Below the pieces are notes generated by a model that saw nothing but the letters and a program-made list of their open reading frames with translations, was not told where the DNA came from and did not search any database. This document shows positions 1 to 8,454 of a stretch of 64,000 nucleotides of DNA, piece by piece. How positions within the stretch are numbered: the first letter of the stretch is position 1; each line of letters opens with the position of its first letter. The translations under genes and the position numbers were made by a program. Source of the DNA: [Scytonema hofmanni] UTEX 2349 (GTDB lineage: Bacteria > Cyanobacteriota > Cyanobacteriia > Cyanobacteriales > Nostocaceae); the NCBI RefSeq assembly GCF_000582685.1, contig NZ_KK073768.1, forward strand, positions 909,831-973,830, in the 5' to 3' direction.

Positions 1-1078
1 TAATCCGAAGACTTTGCCATTTCCTCAACCAGCTTATCAAGTCTCGCTCACTCATGGGTTTTTGTCGAGATTGGACTTTTAATACTGCTTCTAGTTCTGC
101 CGCTGTCGTACCTGTTTTCTCAACCCAAGCGTCTATCAAAGTTTGATGTTCTATCAGGACTTGCCCTAATCCTAAGGCTTTTTGCAGTTGCAGTTGTTCT
201 TGTTTGCCTACCATCTCAACAACAAAGTCGTTTTTATTAGCTTTTAGCAAGACTCCTGCTAAAGCTTGGATGTATGCTTGGCTATTGTTAATTTCTGGTG
301 TATCGTCAGTTTTTGGTTTACCAAAGCGGCGATTTTGTGCCCAAATTAACACGCAAAGAAAGGCGATCGCTTGCACTAACATTGGTAATAAGGGAGTTTT
401 TGCCAAATAACTAAATAAGTTTCCTTCACCTTCACTCTTTCTGACGCTCGGATCTTTGTAGCCGTGGAGATATTCATCTACAAATAAAATGTTACCTTTT
501 TGGCTTACCAAATCAGCTAGATACTGGAAATTACTTAAGTTATCTTGATAGGCATTAGCAGCTAAATAAGGAGTAGTCGCAAAAATCGCTTTTCCTTTAC
601 CATATTGCTTTTCCCAGACTACCGCACCAAAGCGATCGCCTAAATCAACTTCTTCCCCTGTTTCCAATTGCCGCCTACGTCCGGTATCAATCTTGACATC
701 GCCAAACAGTGATTTTTGCATCGTGCTAAATTTGGCTGCTGTAACATCTTCCCGCACACCTAAAATTACCAAATTATTGCCTTTTTCTAACCATTTTTGC
801 TCTGGAGGCGAAATAATTGGTGTTTCTAGATCGCTGTTTACCTGTAAAAGAGTGACAGAACGTGTTTGTGTCTCTAATTCTTTAAAAGGCTTTTGCCAGC
901 GCTGAATAGAATGCCGTTGTTGCATAAAAGCATACCACGCCCCATAGCCATCGGCAGCGCGGTTATAAGTAGAACCAATATTAATTTTGCTATTGCTGGG
1001 AGCAGCGATTAAACTAATTAAAATTATGACCGAAGCGGCGATCGCTCCAAACCAAACAACCCGATTTGAGCGTTTCAT
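1..1078 (-). CDS. DUF4350 domain-containing membrane protein (3' end off window)
   Basis: An open minus-strand frame starts at an ATG at 1076-1078 and runs without a stop to base 1, about 359 codons, so the C-terminus lies beyond the window. The N-terminus (MKRSNRVVWFGA...) carries one hydrophobic segment at residues 8-25. A soluble middle region contains NLVILGVRE and GKAIFATTPYLAANAYQDN. A second membrane segment follows near residues 235-250 (LLPMLVQAIAFLCVLIW). This matches the cyanobacterial DUF4350 family, often found beside DUF4129 proteins and MoxR/DUF58 genes. Here it lies downstream of a DUF4129 gene on the same strand, separated by a heptamer repeat. The biochemical role is not known. 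The family call comes from recalled sequence pattern and context. Confidence 0.75.
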   Translation of the reverse strand, partial: MKRSNRVVWFGAIAASVIILISLIAAPSNSKINIGSTYNRAADGYGAWYAFMQQRHSIQRWQKPFKELETQTRSVTLLQVNSDLETPIISPPEQKWLEKGNNLVILGVREDVTAAKFSTMQKSLFGDVKIDTGRRRQLETGEEVDLGDRFGAVVWEKQYGKGKAIFATTPYLAANAYQDNLSNFQYLADLVSQKGNILFVDEYLHGYKDPSVRKSEGEGNLFSYLAKTPLLPMLVQAIAFLCVLIWAQNRRFGKPKTDDTPEINNSQAYIQALAGVLLKANKNDFVVEMVGKQEQLQLQKALGLGQVLIEHQTLIDAWVEKTGTTAAELEAVLKVQSRQKPMSERDLISWLRKWQSLRI

Positions 1079-1092
1079 ATTTAATAGAAGGG

Positions 1093-1237
1093 AGTTAGAT
1101 GTTAGATGTTAGGTGTTAGTTGTTAGATGTTAGGTGTTAGGTGTTAGGTGTTAGGTGTTAGTTGTTAGTTGTTAGGTGTTAGGTGTTAGTTGTTAGGTGT
1201 TAGGTGTTAGGTGTTAGGTGTTAGGTATTAGTTGTTA
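1093..1237. repeat. Heptamer tandem repeat (STRR), GTTAGGT type
   Basis: About 20 copies of a 7-bp unit close to GTTAGGT, with some GTTAGTT and GTTAGAT variants, fill the gap between the DUF4350 and DUF4129 genes. Short tandemly repeated heptamers of this kind are typical of filamentous cyanobacterial intergenic DNA. They carry no ORF of interest. Confidence 0.85.
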
Positions 1238-1261
1238 TACCGTTTTTATATGAAAATGCAT

Positions 1262-1330
1262 ATAATTTAGCCCACGCAGGTGGGCTTTGTTCCTGTAGCC
1301 CCAGGCTTCCAGCCTGAGGGTAGGTGCAGC
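1262..1330. repeat. Dispersed double-hairpin repeat
   Basis: Two adjacent short palindromes are visible: GCCCACGCAGGTGGGC (1270-1285) and CAGGCTTCCAGCCTG further right. A degenerate relative of the second motif (CAGACTGGAAGTCTGGGGC) occurs near 62110-62130. These look like dispersed cyanobacterial intergenic hairpins. They sit downstream of the minus-strand DUF4129 gene, where they could also help end its transcript. Confidence 0.5.
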
Positions 1331-1353
1331 TCACATAAAATAGGCATTCTCCA

Positions 1354-1962
1354 TTACCCATTTCCAATTTCCCGATATGCTTCCTGACACTGCTGATAAT
1401 TTTCGCTACTTATCTCAGCATTACCAAAGCATAATTGCTCGTGGGTGGTAATCAAAGTTTCATAAGGGTGCATCGGAGTAATTTTATACTGTAGCAATTG
1501 CAGATATTCTCCATCAGTGCGGCTAAATTTGTGAGGCACGATGCTGGTATCATGTAACTGTTGCAACATTGCCAAATAAAGACAACGGCAAGCCTCACGG
1601 TAATTATTTTGATGATATAGTTCTTGCGATCGCGCCAACCACCCAGACACTGACAAATCACTGTCATGGATTTTTATCTGAGAATTAGCAATATTTCTAG
1701 CTGTAAGCCTTGCATACAAATAAGGGCTAAATACTTGCCACAATCGCCAACCTAACCAAATTAAAAACAAACCTAGCAAAAGCCAAAAAACAAAGTTCAG
1801 CAACTTACCCAGCCAAGAATTATCAATGGACCATCCGTTAGGCAATTCTGGTAAATTCAGCTTCAAGCGAGATAATTGGTACTCTACCCATTCTCCCACC
1901 TGTTGCTGCAACATAGATAACTGCCAACTCCAACTCGTTTTTTCAAAGGGTTCTGTAGACAT
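1354..1962 (-). CDS. DUF4129 domain-containing membrane protein
   Basis: 202 codons from the ATG at 1960-1962 (MSTEPFEKTSWSW). The frame stays open further upstream, but only through the tandem repeat, so that extension is not credible. One strong membrane segment lies near residues 47-68 (LLNFVFWLLLGLFLIWLGW). The C-terminal cytoplasmic part has the DUF4129 pattern: an Arg-Glu-Ala-Cys-Arg-Cys-Leu-Tyr helix, then RTDGEYLQLL and THEQLCFGNAEIS near the end. The family often sits with DUF4350 and MoxR/DUF58 genes; a role in envelope or transglutaminase-linked functions is only inferred. It lies 173 bp from DUF2243 upstream, with tandem repeats between them. Confidence 0.75.
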   Translation of the reverse strand: MSTEPFEKTSWSWQLSMLQQQVGEWVEYQLSRLKLNLPELPNGWSIDNSWLGKLLNFVFWLLLGLFLIWLGWRLWQVFSPYLYARLTARNIANSQIKIHDSDLSVSGWLARSQELYHQNNYREACRCLYLAMLQQLHDTSIVPHKFSRTDGEYLQLLQYKITPMHPYETLITTHEQLCFGNAEISSENYQQCQEAYREIGNG

Positions 1963-2131
1963 AAGGGACTGGGGACTGGGGACTGGGGACTGGGGATTGG
2001 GGACTGGGGACAAGGAAGCAGGGGAGGCAGGGGATGCAGGGGAGGCAGGGGGAGATGAGGCAAATAGTTCTTTTTTCCCAATGCCCAATGCCCAATGCCC
2101 AATGCCCCATGCCCAATGCCCAATGCCCAAT
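1963..2131. repeat. Composite tandem repeats (GGGGACT, GGCAGGGGA, GCCCAAT units)
   Basis: Three tandem-repeat blocks run head to tail: GGGGACT heptamers at about 1966-2012, a GGAGGCAGG-like 9-mer block at about 2016-2055, and GCCCAAT/GCCCCAT heptamers at about 2079-2131. The block separates DUF2243 from DUF4129 and produces misleading open frames on both strands. Confidence 0.85.
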
Positions 2132-2133
2132 GA

Positions 2134-2628
2134 CTATTGACCCTTGACTATTGACTCTTGCTTATTTTGTTGTATCATTATCCAACCGATGGCAACAAAA
2201 AGCGCACCAAGGGCAAGAAATCCCAAATCCCAGGCTAACTGATTCGGACCTGGTTTAACATGATGGATACCGAGAATTTGATGATCGATTAATCCTTCAA
2301 CTAGATTGAACAACCCAAAACCCATGAGCAAAGATGCGAAAAAGGTTTTTGATGACCAACGAACATCATCGCGTCCTCCGGCACGCCATAGCAATACTAT
2401 TCCAACGACAGTCATCACCCAGTCTAATGCGTGAAACAATCCATCCCAAACTATGTTTAAATCTATATTGGAGATTGTTGTCAGCGGTCGAACATTACTG
2501 AGCATGTGATGCCACTGAAGAATCTGATGTAGGACGATGCCATCAAAAAATCCTCCCAGACCAATACCAAGGACAATCCCGGCTGTAATCAAAGGTGATT
2601 GTCGGTTGCTTGTCTCACTATGAGCCAC
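2134..2628 (-). CDS. DUF2243 family membrane protein
   Basis: 164 codons from an ATG at 2626-2628. Four hydrophobic segments can be seen at about residues 13-33, 65-83, 95-112 and 130-152. Conserved-looking motifs are GGFFDGIVLHQILQWHH near the start and LVEGLIDHQILGIHHV in the third segment; the repeated Asp/His within membrane helices is the hallmark of the DUF2243 (COG4329) predicted membrane proteins. Function is unknown; the intramembrane histidines suggest metal or proton handling, but this is inference. It is the first gene of a minus-strand group ending in DUF4350. Confidence 0.85.
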   Translation of the reverse strand: MAHSETSNRQSPLITAGIVLGIGLGGFFDGIVLHQILQWHHMLSNVRPLTTISNIDLNIVWDGLFHALDWVMTVVGIVLLWRAGGRDDVRWSSKTFFASLLMGFGLFNLVEGLIDHQILGIHHVKPGPNQLAWDLGFLALGALFVAIGWIMIQQNKQESIVKGQ

Positions 2629-2790
2629 AATATCAAACCTTATAGACAGACTTGGTTACACAATAGAACTGTCTTTAGAGAGATTTCCTCTGCCCATAGA
2701 CAAGTACTGCTGTTTAATTGAAATTAAGTACCTAATAGTCTGCATCTACAGGCATGATGGAAATTGATACATAATCATAGCAATTTTCAA

Positions 2791-3252
2791 ATGACTATTT
2801 ACTTTTACAAGGTTTGGGAACCTTACGGCTGTTTTTCTAACTTTTCTCCCCACGGAATCGAAATCCGGGGTACTTACTGGTCAACGGTGGAACATTATTA
2901 TCAAGCGCAAAAGTTTGTCGGCAGCGTGGATGCAGTGATTATACCTTCAATTTATGCCGCCGAAACGCCAGAACAAGCTGCTGCCTTGGGACGGTGTAGC
3001 ACGCGTCAACTTCGTTGTGATTGGGATGCAGTCAAAACTCAAGTTATGCGCGAAGCTGTACTCAAAAAGTTTCTCACTCATGCGGAAATTAGAGAAACTT
3101 TACTGAATACAGGCGATAATTTACTTGTAGAAAATTCTCCTAAGGATTATTTCTGGGGCTGTGGTGCAGATAAAAGTGGTGAAAACTGTCTTGGTAAAAT
3201 CCTCATGAGTGTGCGTGAAGAAATCCGTATTCACGTAACAACATACCAGTGA
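2791..3252 (+). CDS. NADAR (YbiA/DUF1768) family N-glycosidase-like protein
   Basis: 153 codons from the ATG at 2791; a TTG 27 bp upstream is open but unlikely. The protein spans the NADAR domain: FYKVWEPYGCFSNFSPHGI at the N-terminus, TVEHYYQAQKF near residue 35, and NLLVENSPKDYFWGCGADK with GKILMSVRE near the C-terminus. Family members such as E. coli YbiA hydrolyse N-glycosidic bonds of damaged riboflavin intermediates, and others act on ADP-ribose or NAD-related compounds. The length fits the family (150-160 aa). It stands alone, divergent from DUF2243. The exact substrate cannot be told from the sequence. Confidence 0.88.
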   Translation: MTIYFYKVWEPYGCFSNFSPHGIEIRGTYWSTVEHYYQAQKFVGSVDAVIIPSIYAAETPEQAAALGRCSTRQLRCDWDAVKTQVMREAVLKKFLTHAEIRETLLNTGDNLLVENSPKDYFWGCGADKSGENCLGKILMSVREEIRIHVTTYQ

Positions 3253-4048
3253 ATGTTTTTTCTAGATTTAAATATTCTTCTGCCGAGACTTTTTTAATTG
3301 TTGGGTGCTTCTAGACTCTCTTTATAATTTTCTGGACTGTAGGAAATTGATGCCTTTGGTAATTAGCGATCGCTTGATTGAAGACTGCTAATAGTTCAAG
3401 TGAATTCTACGCTCTTTGTGGTTACTTAGTTTCTCAACCCGGTGATTTTTTTGTTTTAGAGGTGATGTTGGTGTGCCAATCGTCGCAATTTTGTTGGATA
3501 AGGTATTTATTCTCAATAAATACAGAATTTTCGGGCTAAAAACATACCGAGATAGGCGATTTATACACCTAATTTTCGGCGTCTAACAAAATCGCGCTGC
3601 TCCCAATCGTTTTGTCTATAACTTTAGATACATGCATTCTAAATGTAAAGATATCTAAAATGTTTAGAGTCATTAATTTGCTTCTGTATTAGTTTGAATA
3701 ATAGCAATGTAACAACTTTTTTGTTTAATCCTTGAGCTTCCGTCGTTCTGCGCCGACAACACGAAATGGACGTTTGTAGGCGACAAAACCCTTAAAGGAA
3801 AAGCAGCGCGGCGTAAATAATATGTAAAATTCAGGATGTATTCTTGCAAAACAAAGTGTCCGCCGAGTGATAACCAAGAGTTGTTGTAAAACAGTGATTT
3901 TTTCGCTTTCACTACGGTTTCACTTGAAACCTATGGACGACTCGATTTTGCCTTCAATGATGTAGGCGTTGAATCACTCGAAAAACCGCTACATGCGAAA
4001 TATCGAGGCAATTCAATGTAAGCGGTCTTCCATTGCATAGGAGGAAGA
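3253..4048. other. Intergenic region, no recognised gene
   Basis: Almost 800 bp without a convincing gene. A minus-strand frame of 79 codons (3673-3912) has no recognisable domain. An imperfect inverted repeat (GCAATTTTGTTGGA near 3485 and TCTAACAAAATCGC near 3580) brackets about 100 bp and may be a degraded mobile element. A strong Shine-Dalgarno (AGGAGG, about 4040-4045) belongs to the next gene. Confidence 0.5.
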
Positions 4049-4426
4049 ATGAAACGATTTACCTTATTTACTTTCCTGTATCTCGCGCTGGGAGTTTGTC
4101 TGACGGCGATCGCGCTTGAGTACCCGAACCTGACTTCGAGTCTTCAAACAAGCTTGTTAATCAATGCAGGAGCGTCCTACATCGTTTTTATCCTCAGTAC
4201 CTTCCCATTTTGGCGTGAGACGACGATCCGCTTCTATCGCAGACGGAATTCAGCGGTAATTATACCGTGGTTGGTGATTGGATTAAACATTGTTGTGACG
4301 ATCTGGGAGGCTCAGAGTCAGAACTGGACGATGGAAGCCATTTTACGAGCGTTTTCGCGGCTATTAGTTGTCTTAATGTTTGCAGAAATCATTGTTGTTA
4401 GATGGCGAGTTAAGTCTGAACATTAA
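4049..4426 (+). CDS. Hypothetical four-helix membrane protein
   Basis: 125 codons with an ATG start and a strong AGGAGG ribosome site a few bases upstream. Four likely membrane segments: residues 5-23, 35-54, 68-88 and 100-118. A basic loop (RFYRRRNS) between helices 2 and 3 would face the cytoplasm. I do not recognise a named family. It is followed 85 bp later by a SnoaL-like gene on the same strand. Confidence 0.65.
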   Translation: MKRFTLFTFLYLALGVCLTAIALEYPNLTSSLQTSLLINAGASYIVFILSTFPFWRETTIRFYRRRNSAVIIPWLVIGLNIVVTIWEAQSQNWTMEAILRAFSRLLVVLMFAEIIVVRWRVKSEH

Positions 4427-4511
4427 TGTCTAAATCGGATGATACCGAAACGAACTCGCTCTTCACCATAAGAATTTGACACCACCGACTTTGACATGGA
4501 GATTGAACGAT

Positions 4512-4904
4512 ATGGAGATGAATATTACTTCTGAAGGAAGCAATCCCTCGGTTCTAATTAAGATGGAAGCTGCGATTAATGCTCATGACATTGATGCGTT
4601 CGTGAACTGCTTTGCTAATGACTTTGTGGGTGAACAGCCAGTACACCCGAAGCGAAACGTCACTGGCGCAGAACAGGTGCGAAAGAACTGGACTGGCATC
4701 TTTGCTCAAGTTCCCGACCTCCAAGCAAAATTGGTTGCCCATACCATCGCTGGTGACATGGGTTGGTCGGAGTGGCATTGGCAAGGAAAACATATAAACA
4801 GCACAGAATTCAATATGCGAGGCGTTGTCGTTGTTGGACTAAGAGAAAACACGATCGCATGGGCGCGGCTGTACATGGAGCCAGTTCAAAGCCTACCAAA
4901 GTAG
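4512..4904 (+). CDS. SnoaL-like / NTF2-fold small protein
   Basis: 130 codons if translation begins at ATG 4512; a TTG at 4476 and an ATG at 4518 are alternatives, and none has a clear ribosome site. The pattern (MEAAINAHDIDAFVNCFANDF, then GAEQVRKNWTGIFAQVPDLQA, then WSEWHWQGKH...NMRGVVVVGLRENTIAWARLYMEPV) is that of nuclear transport factor 2 fold, SnoaL-like polyketide-cyclase or ketosteroid-isomerase relatives. Such proteins bind small hydrophobic ligands, and many have no proven reaction. No partner enzyme nearby indicates a substrate. Confidence 0.75.
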   Translation: MEMNITSEGSNPSVLIKMEAAINAHDIDAFVNCFANDFVGEQPVHPKRNVTGAEQVRKNWTGIFAQVPDLQAKLVAHTIAGDMGWSEWHWQGKHINSTEFNMRGVVVVGLRENTIAWARLYMEPVQSLPK

Positions 4905-4909
4905 CACTG

Positions 4910-5083
4910 GTGAGCATCCTACTTCCAATTTCCGACTTACCCATTACCAACGACCAAACTATCAACGCAAATCGGTGTGTAATTCCCGTTGCCAAGTCTC
5001 CCCACGACTACCAAGCTTTTCGGATTAGCTCTCACGATACCAATAGATTAGCGATGGTCTTTGACACACTGGACAACCCTTAG
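4910..5083 (+). pseudogene. N-terminal remnant of a cupin-like gene
   Basis: The translated stretch TINANRCVIPVAKSPHDYQA followed by FRISSHDTNRLAMVFD resembles the N-terminus of a cyanobacterial cupin-domain protein whose double-stranded beta-helix normally follows. Here it stops at a TAG near 5081-5083 within a short dispersed repeat (CTGTAGGAGAGGCTACGCC), and no cupin metal-binding motifs follow. An insertion sequence begins 57 bp later. I read it as a truncated gene. The family match is from memory and is moderate. Confidence 0.45.
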
Positions 5084-5133
5084 CGATTCTCCTGTAGGAG
5101 AGGCTACGCCAACGATGGCGGATATACAGTGAT

Positions 5134-7100
5134 TAGTCTAGTTCCCGGTGCGAAACGCGAAACCGTTACGACGATTGATATACATTAAATATAAGCGTAG
5201 CCATCCGAAACTTGAGCCTGTCACTTTTAGTACTAATGAACTAAGTTGCTGATCAGGGGAATCAAAGATGCGATCGCGCTCCAACGTGTTCTCTGCGATA
5301 CCGTTCCGCCTACCGTAAGCGATCGCTCTTATAAAATAAATTGACGAGCGCGATTTTCTTGTAATCAACGAAGAGGGATAAAATAATGAGTTAAACTCAA
5401 TGAAAGATAAATTTTTTTAAATTATTTTTGAGCTTTCTTAAAATAGTTCATCGTTCTTAAGTATGTTTTTAAGTAGTACTTTCTTTGGACGCTCACTTTC
5501 AAACTGATGTTACGTAAAAAATATGAATTTGACAAAGAGTTTAGCATTCTGATTCAGTTAGTAGGAGAGATGGATGATTCAATTTATATAATAGATAAAG
5601 TCCTTTCGGATGAACATCTGTTTCGATTAATTGAGTCTGATTTATCAAAGCGTTATCAGAATACTACTAAAACCGGAAGAAAATCAACTCCGGTTGAAGT
5701 TATATTACGAATGTTAGCGTTGAAGCACTTACGCGGTTTGAGCTACGATCAAACAATTTCAAACGTCAAGGAAAGTTTAATTTTAAGACAATTTTGTCGA
5801 ATTTATTTTAATACTCTTCCTAATAAAAGCACTTTGATTCGTTGGTCACATCAAATTCATCAAGAAACCTTGGAACAATTTAATCAACGTCTGACCCAAG
5901 TTGCGACCCAATTACAAATAACTAAGGGTAGAAAGATGAGGACAGATGGTACAGTAGTCGCAACCAATATTCATTTTCCCTCTGATAACAGTTTATTAGT
6001 AGACGGAGTAAAGGTAATCAGTCGGCTTTTATCGCAAGCGAAAGAAATTTTATTGCGAGATTCAAAAAATATTAACTTAAGTATTTTTAGAAATCGTCAT
6101 CGTACAGCTAGAAGAATTTCTAGACAGATTGATGGTTTATCTAAAACGAGAAATCAATCTGGTCGTCAAAAAAGAGAACAAGCTTACTCCAAATTGATTG
6201 AAGTGACACGCTCATGCTTGAAGCAGGCTCAAAAAGTAAAGAACATTCTGATGAATTCAAATCCTACGAATTCTCAGAAAATACTTCAAAAAATTACAGT
6301 TTTTCTTCCTCGTATAGAACAAGTTATTCAACAAGCATATCGACGGGTTTTAAACAAAGAAAAAGTTCCGGTTGATGAAAAAATAGTTAGTATATTTGAA
6401 GCTCATACAGACATTATATGTAGAGGTAAAATCAATCTAGATGTCGAGTTTGGGCATAAAATTTGGTTAGATGAAGTTGACGGTGGAATTGTCAGTAATT
6501 ATCGAATTTTAAAAGGTAATCCTCATGATACACAACAACTAATACCAAGTATTGATCGGCATATAGAAAATTTTGGCTGTGCACCGAAAACTGTGACTAC
6601 AGATAGAGGTGTTTATTCTCAAGCAAATGAAAATTATGCTCAATCGTTAGGAGTCAAAGAAGTCATCTTACCCAAGGGTGGTTATCGAAGTCAAGAACGA
6701 ATCAAGCATGAAAGAAAAAGAAATTTTAAAAAAGCTCGTCGTTGGCATAATGGAGTAGAAGGACGTATCAGTTTTTTGAAACGATGTTTTGGCTTACAAC
6801 GTTGTTTATATAAGGGAGAGTTGGGATTTTGTCGTTGGGTTGGATGGGGAATTATAGCTCATAATTTAACTATTATTAGTCGAGGGACTCTCCAAAATAA
6901 AATAAATAATCACGTTTTTGTTGGAAATTATTACTAATAACTAAAATTAGCTGTAATGAAATATTATGCTATGGAAAATATCGGGATAAATAGTCAAAAT
7001 TAGCTTTATTAATAATCAATAGTTTGCACATACAACTATTGATTATTGACAAAGTTTTATATTTGATTTGTTCAGCAGTTTCGCACCGGGAACTAGTCTA
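5134..7100 (+). mobile_element. Complete insertion sequence with flanking direct repeats
   Basis: Perfect 16-bp terminal inverted repeats are visible: GTTCCCGGTGCGAAAC at 5141-5156 and its reverse complement at 7078-7093. Both are immediately flanked by the same heptamer TAGTCTA (5134-5140 and 7094-7100), the expected target-site duplication; its outermost bases are ambiguous because TA at its end can be read as repeat or target. The element itself is about 1.95 kb with one transposase gene and unusually long non-coding ends (about 365 bp left, 140 bp right). Intact ends and intact ORF suggest a fairly recent insertion. Confidence 0.9.
5507..6937 (+). CDS. Transposase, ISNCY-like DDE family
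   Basis: 476 codons with an ATG start. The N-terminal third has the helix-turn-helix-like pattern RKSTPVEVILRMLALKHLRG...SYDQTISNVKESLILRQFCRIYF, then TLIRWSHQIHQETLEQFNQR. Next comes the catalytic core with RKMRTDGTVVATNIHFPSD, GHKIWLDEVDGG, a TTDRGVYS motif and NGVEGRISFLKRCFGL near the C-terminus. These give a plausible Asp-Asp-Glu triad. The pattern matches transposases filed under ISNCY (IS1202/IS1182-like). AT-rich codon use compared with neighbours fits a mobile gene. Confidence 0.85.
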   Translation: MLRKKYEFDKEFSILIQLVGEMDDSIYIIDKVLSDEHLFRLIESDLSKRYQNTTKTGRKSTPVEVILRMLALKHLRGLSYDQTISNVKESLILRQFCRIYFNTLPNKSTLIRWSHQIHQETLEQFNQRLTQVATQLQITKGRKMRTDGTVVATNIHFPSDNSLLVDGVKVISRLLSQAKEILLRDSKNINLSIFRNRHRTARRISRQIDGLSKTRNQSGRQKREQAYSKLIEVTRSCLKQAQKVKNILMNSNPTNSQKILQKITVFLPRIEQVIQQAYRRVLNKEKVPVDEKIVSIFEAHTDIICRGKINLDVEFGHKIWLDEVDGGIVSNYRILKGNPHDTQQLIPSIDRHIENFGCAPKTVTTDRGVYSQANENYAQSLGVKEVILPKGGYRSQERIKHERKRNFKKARRWHNGVEGRISFLKRCFGLQRCLYKGELGFCRWVGWGIIAHNLTIISRGTLQNKINNHVFVGNYY

Positions 7101-7135
7101 AACTCCAGTTAGTTAACAATAATAAATAAAAACTT

Positions 7136-7283
7136 ACATACTGTAGAGACGTAGCACTGCTACGTCTTCTAAGAAACTTGCGCTCTCCACGCCTATAAAC
7201 GCGTACTTTTTGATTTTGGCGATCGCAAGTTTCTTCCATCACTGTTGGGGGAAATTTCCCCCATTACCCGCTCTACAGTATGT
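7136..7283. repeat. MITE-like 148-bp palindromic element
   Basis: Outer arms ACATACTGTAGAG (7136-7148) and CTCTACAGTATGT (7271-7283) are perfect inverted repeats. Inside are a GTAGAGACGTAGCACTGCTACGTCT-type hairpin (7143-7167, described in parts), a second inverted pair AAGAAACTTGCG (7171-7182) / CGCAAGTTTCTT (7224-7235) and GGGGGAAATTTCCCCC near 7245. No ORF. It could be a miniature inverted-repeat element or nested repeats. Confidence 0.65.
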
Positions 7284-7310
7284 GTTATTTGCGGAATATG
7301 ATATCATAAC

Positions 7311-7769
7311 TTAAGCTTTTGAAAGTACCCGCTGCATAAAAGTCATTATTTCTTCGGTACTATCCATCTGGAATAAATCCAACACTTCTGCTGCTGCTTC
7401 TGAAGGTATGTAATCATGTGGTATACCCACAACTGAGCCGCCTAAATTTTGAGCTAAGTGATACCAAAAAGCCAATTTACATTCAGCGTCCATTGAAGCG
7501 TAATTATCGGTAGAAATTCCTGTATCTCCACCTTCGCTTTGGTTTTGCAAATTACGTAAAGCTGATATTTGTTCTGAATGGGATAAATTTTGAATTTCTG
7601 CTACCAAATCTGCTGTACCGTCACTCGGCATACAATTAAGAGCGCTAGCAGGAACTTCTTCAGAAATTTGAGTAAAAAGTAAAGCTAGCACAGCCAAGCG
7701 ATCGTCTGCATTTAAATTTTGAAATTTTGATACAGCTTGTTGGGTAAAATTGGTATTCGTAGAAGTCAT
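7311..7769 (-). CDS. Divergent helical carotenoid protein (OCP N-domain) paralogue
   Basis: 152 codons from ATG 7767-7769, preceded by GAGG at good spacing; an upstream GTG at 7775 is less likely. The all-helical pattern follows the orange carotenoid protein N-terminal domain and aligns with the neighbour at 7963: NADDRLAVLALLF for DDQLALFWFIY, and CKLAFWYHLAQ for TKLLFWYQLAQ. The second-half pocket aromatics W102-Y103 are kept, but the Trp and Tyr of the first helix pair are replaced by A29 and F32. Family members bind ketocarotenoids and quench singlet oxygen; whether this one still binds pigment is uncertain. It lies 193 bp downstream of its paralogue. Confidence 0.8.
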   Translation of the reverse strand: MTSTNTNFTQQAVSKFQNLNADDRLAVLALLFTQISEEVPASALNCMPSDGTADLVAEIQNLSHSEQISALRNLQNQSEGGDTGISTDNYASMDAECKLAFWYHLAQNLGGSVVGIPHDYIPSEAAAEVLDLFQMDSTEEIMTFMQRVLSKA

Positions 7770-7962
7770 AAACACCTCAAATTAATTAACTAAAAGTTGT
7801 AAAACTGCATTTTTACCAAATTAACAAAAATGGAAAAATCTGATAAATATGGCTGTTTTTTGATGAAAGTTCGAGCGGCTTAAGCCGCTCAAACTAGGGG
7901 GGAATTAAACCTTGTTTGAAACTAGTTAGGTAGCGCAACTACCAATCAAAAATCTCAAAGCT

Positions 7963-8454
7963 TTAGATTTCTGCGCCACCTTTGGGTTCAGCACCGAATG
8001 GGGCAACGTAATCACGGAAAAGAGTGATTTGCTCTTCAAAACCAAGTTGCTTAATTTTATTCAACAGTTCTTGGGGTTCAGAAGAAAGCTTATAGCTAGG
8101 AGGTACAGGAATGATGGTAGCGTTATCCATACCTTGAGCTAACTGATACCAAAATAACAGCTTGGTGGTTTCACCCAAAGAGCCATATTCACGAGTCAAT
8201 TGGTTATCTACACCATTAATCAAATCACGTTGAAGTTGTAATTGTTCTTCGTGAGATAGTTCTTTGACTTGATTAAACAAACCTTCGGCAATTTCTGGGG
8301 AAACGGTGCTTGCTGCCGGTGCTGCTGGGGTAATTGAGCTACCCATTTCTTTGTAAATAAACCAGAACAAAGCAAGCTGATCATCTACGTCTAAAGCTTG
8401 CCAAGCTTGGACATGTTCGCGAATAGTTGGATCGTTGGTTTGGGTAAATGTCAT
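7963..8454 (-). CDS. Helical carotenoid protein (HCP)
   Basis: 163 codons, ATG start. It equals the N-terminal all-helical half of orange carotenoid protein and lacks the NTF2-like C-terminal domain. Pocket residues expected to sandwich the carotenoid rings are present: W31 and Y34 in DDQLALFWFIYKEMG, W102 and Y103 in TKLLFWYQLAQGM. A linker at about residues 40-55 is Ala/Pro-rich. Known HCPs are soluble carotenoid carriers, singlet-oxygen quenchers, or in some paralogue groups phycobilisome effectors. Which group this belongs to I cannot tell. No C-terminal-domain homologue (CTDH) is next to it. Confidence 0.9.
   Translation of the reverse strand: MTFTQTNDPTIREHVQAWQALDVDDQLALFWFIYKEMGSSITPAAPAASTVSPEIAEGLFNQVKELSHEEQLQLQRDLINGVDNQLTREYGSLGETTKLLFWYQLAQGMDNATIIPVPPSYKLSSEPQELLNKIKQLGFEEQITLFRDYVAPFGAEPKGGAEI

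Noticed and set aside
3673..3912. 79-codon minus-strand frame
   Set aside because: No domain, weak start, in a region that looks like decayed spacer.
4763..4950. Longer frame joining SnoaL antisense-frame sequence to the cupin remnant
   Set aside because: Residues before about 4910 are in a shifted frame of the SnoaL gene; only the part from about 4946 resembles a cupin N-terminus.
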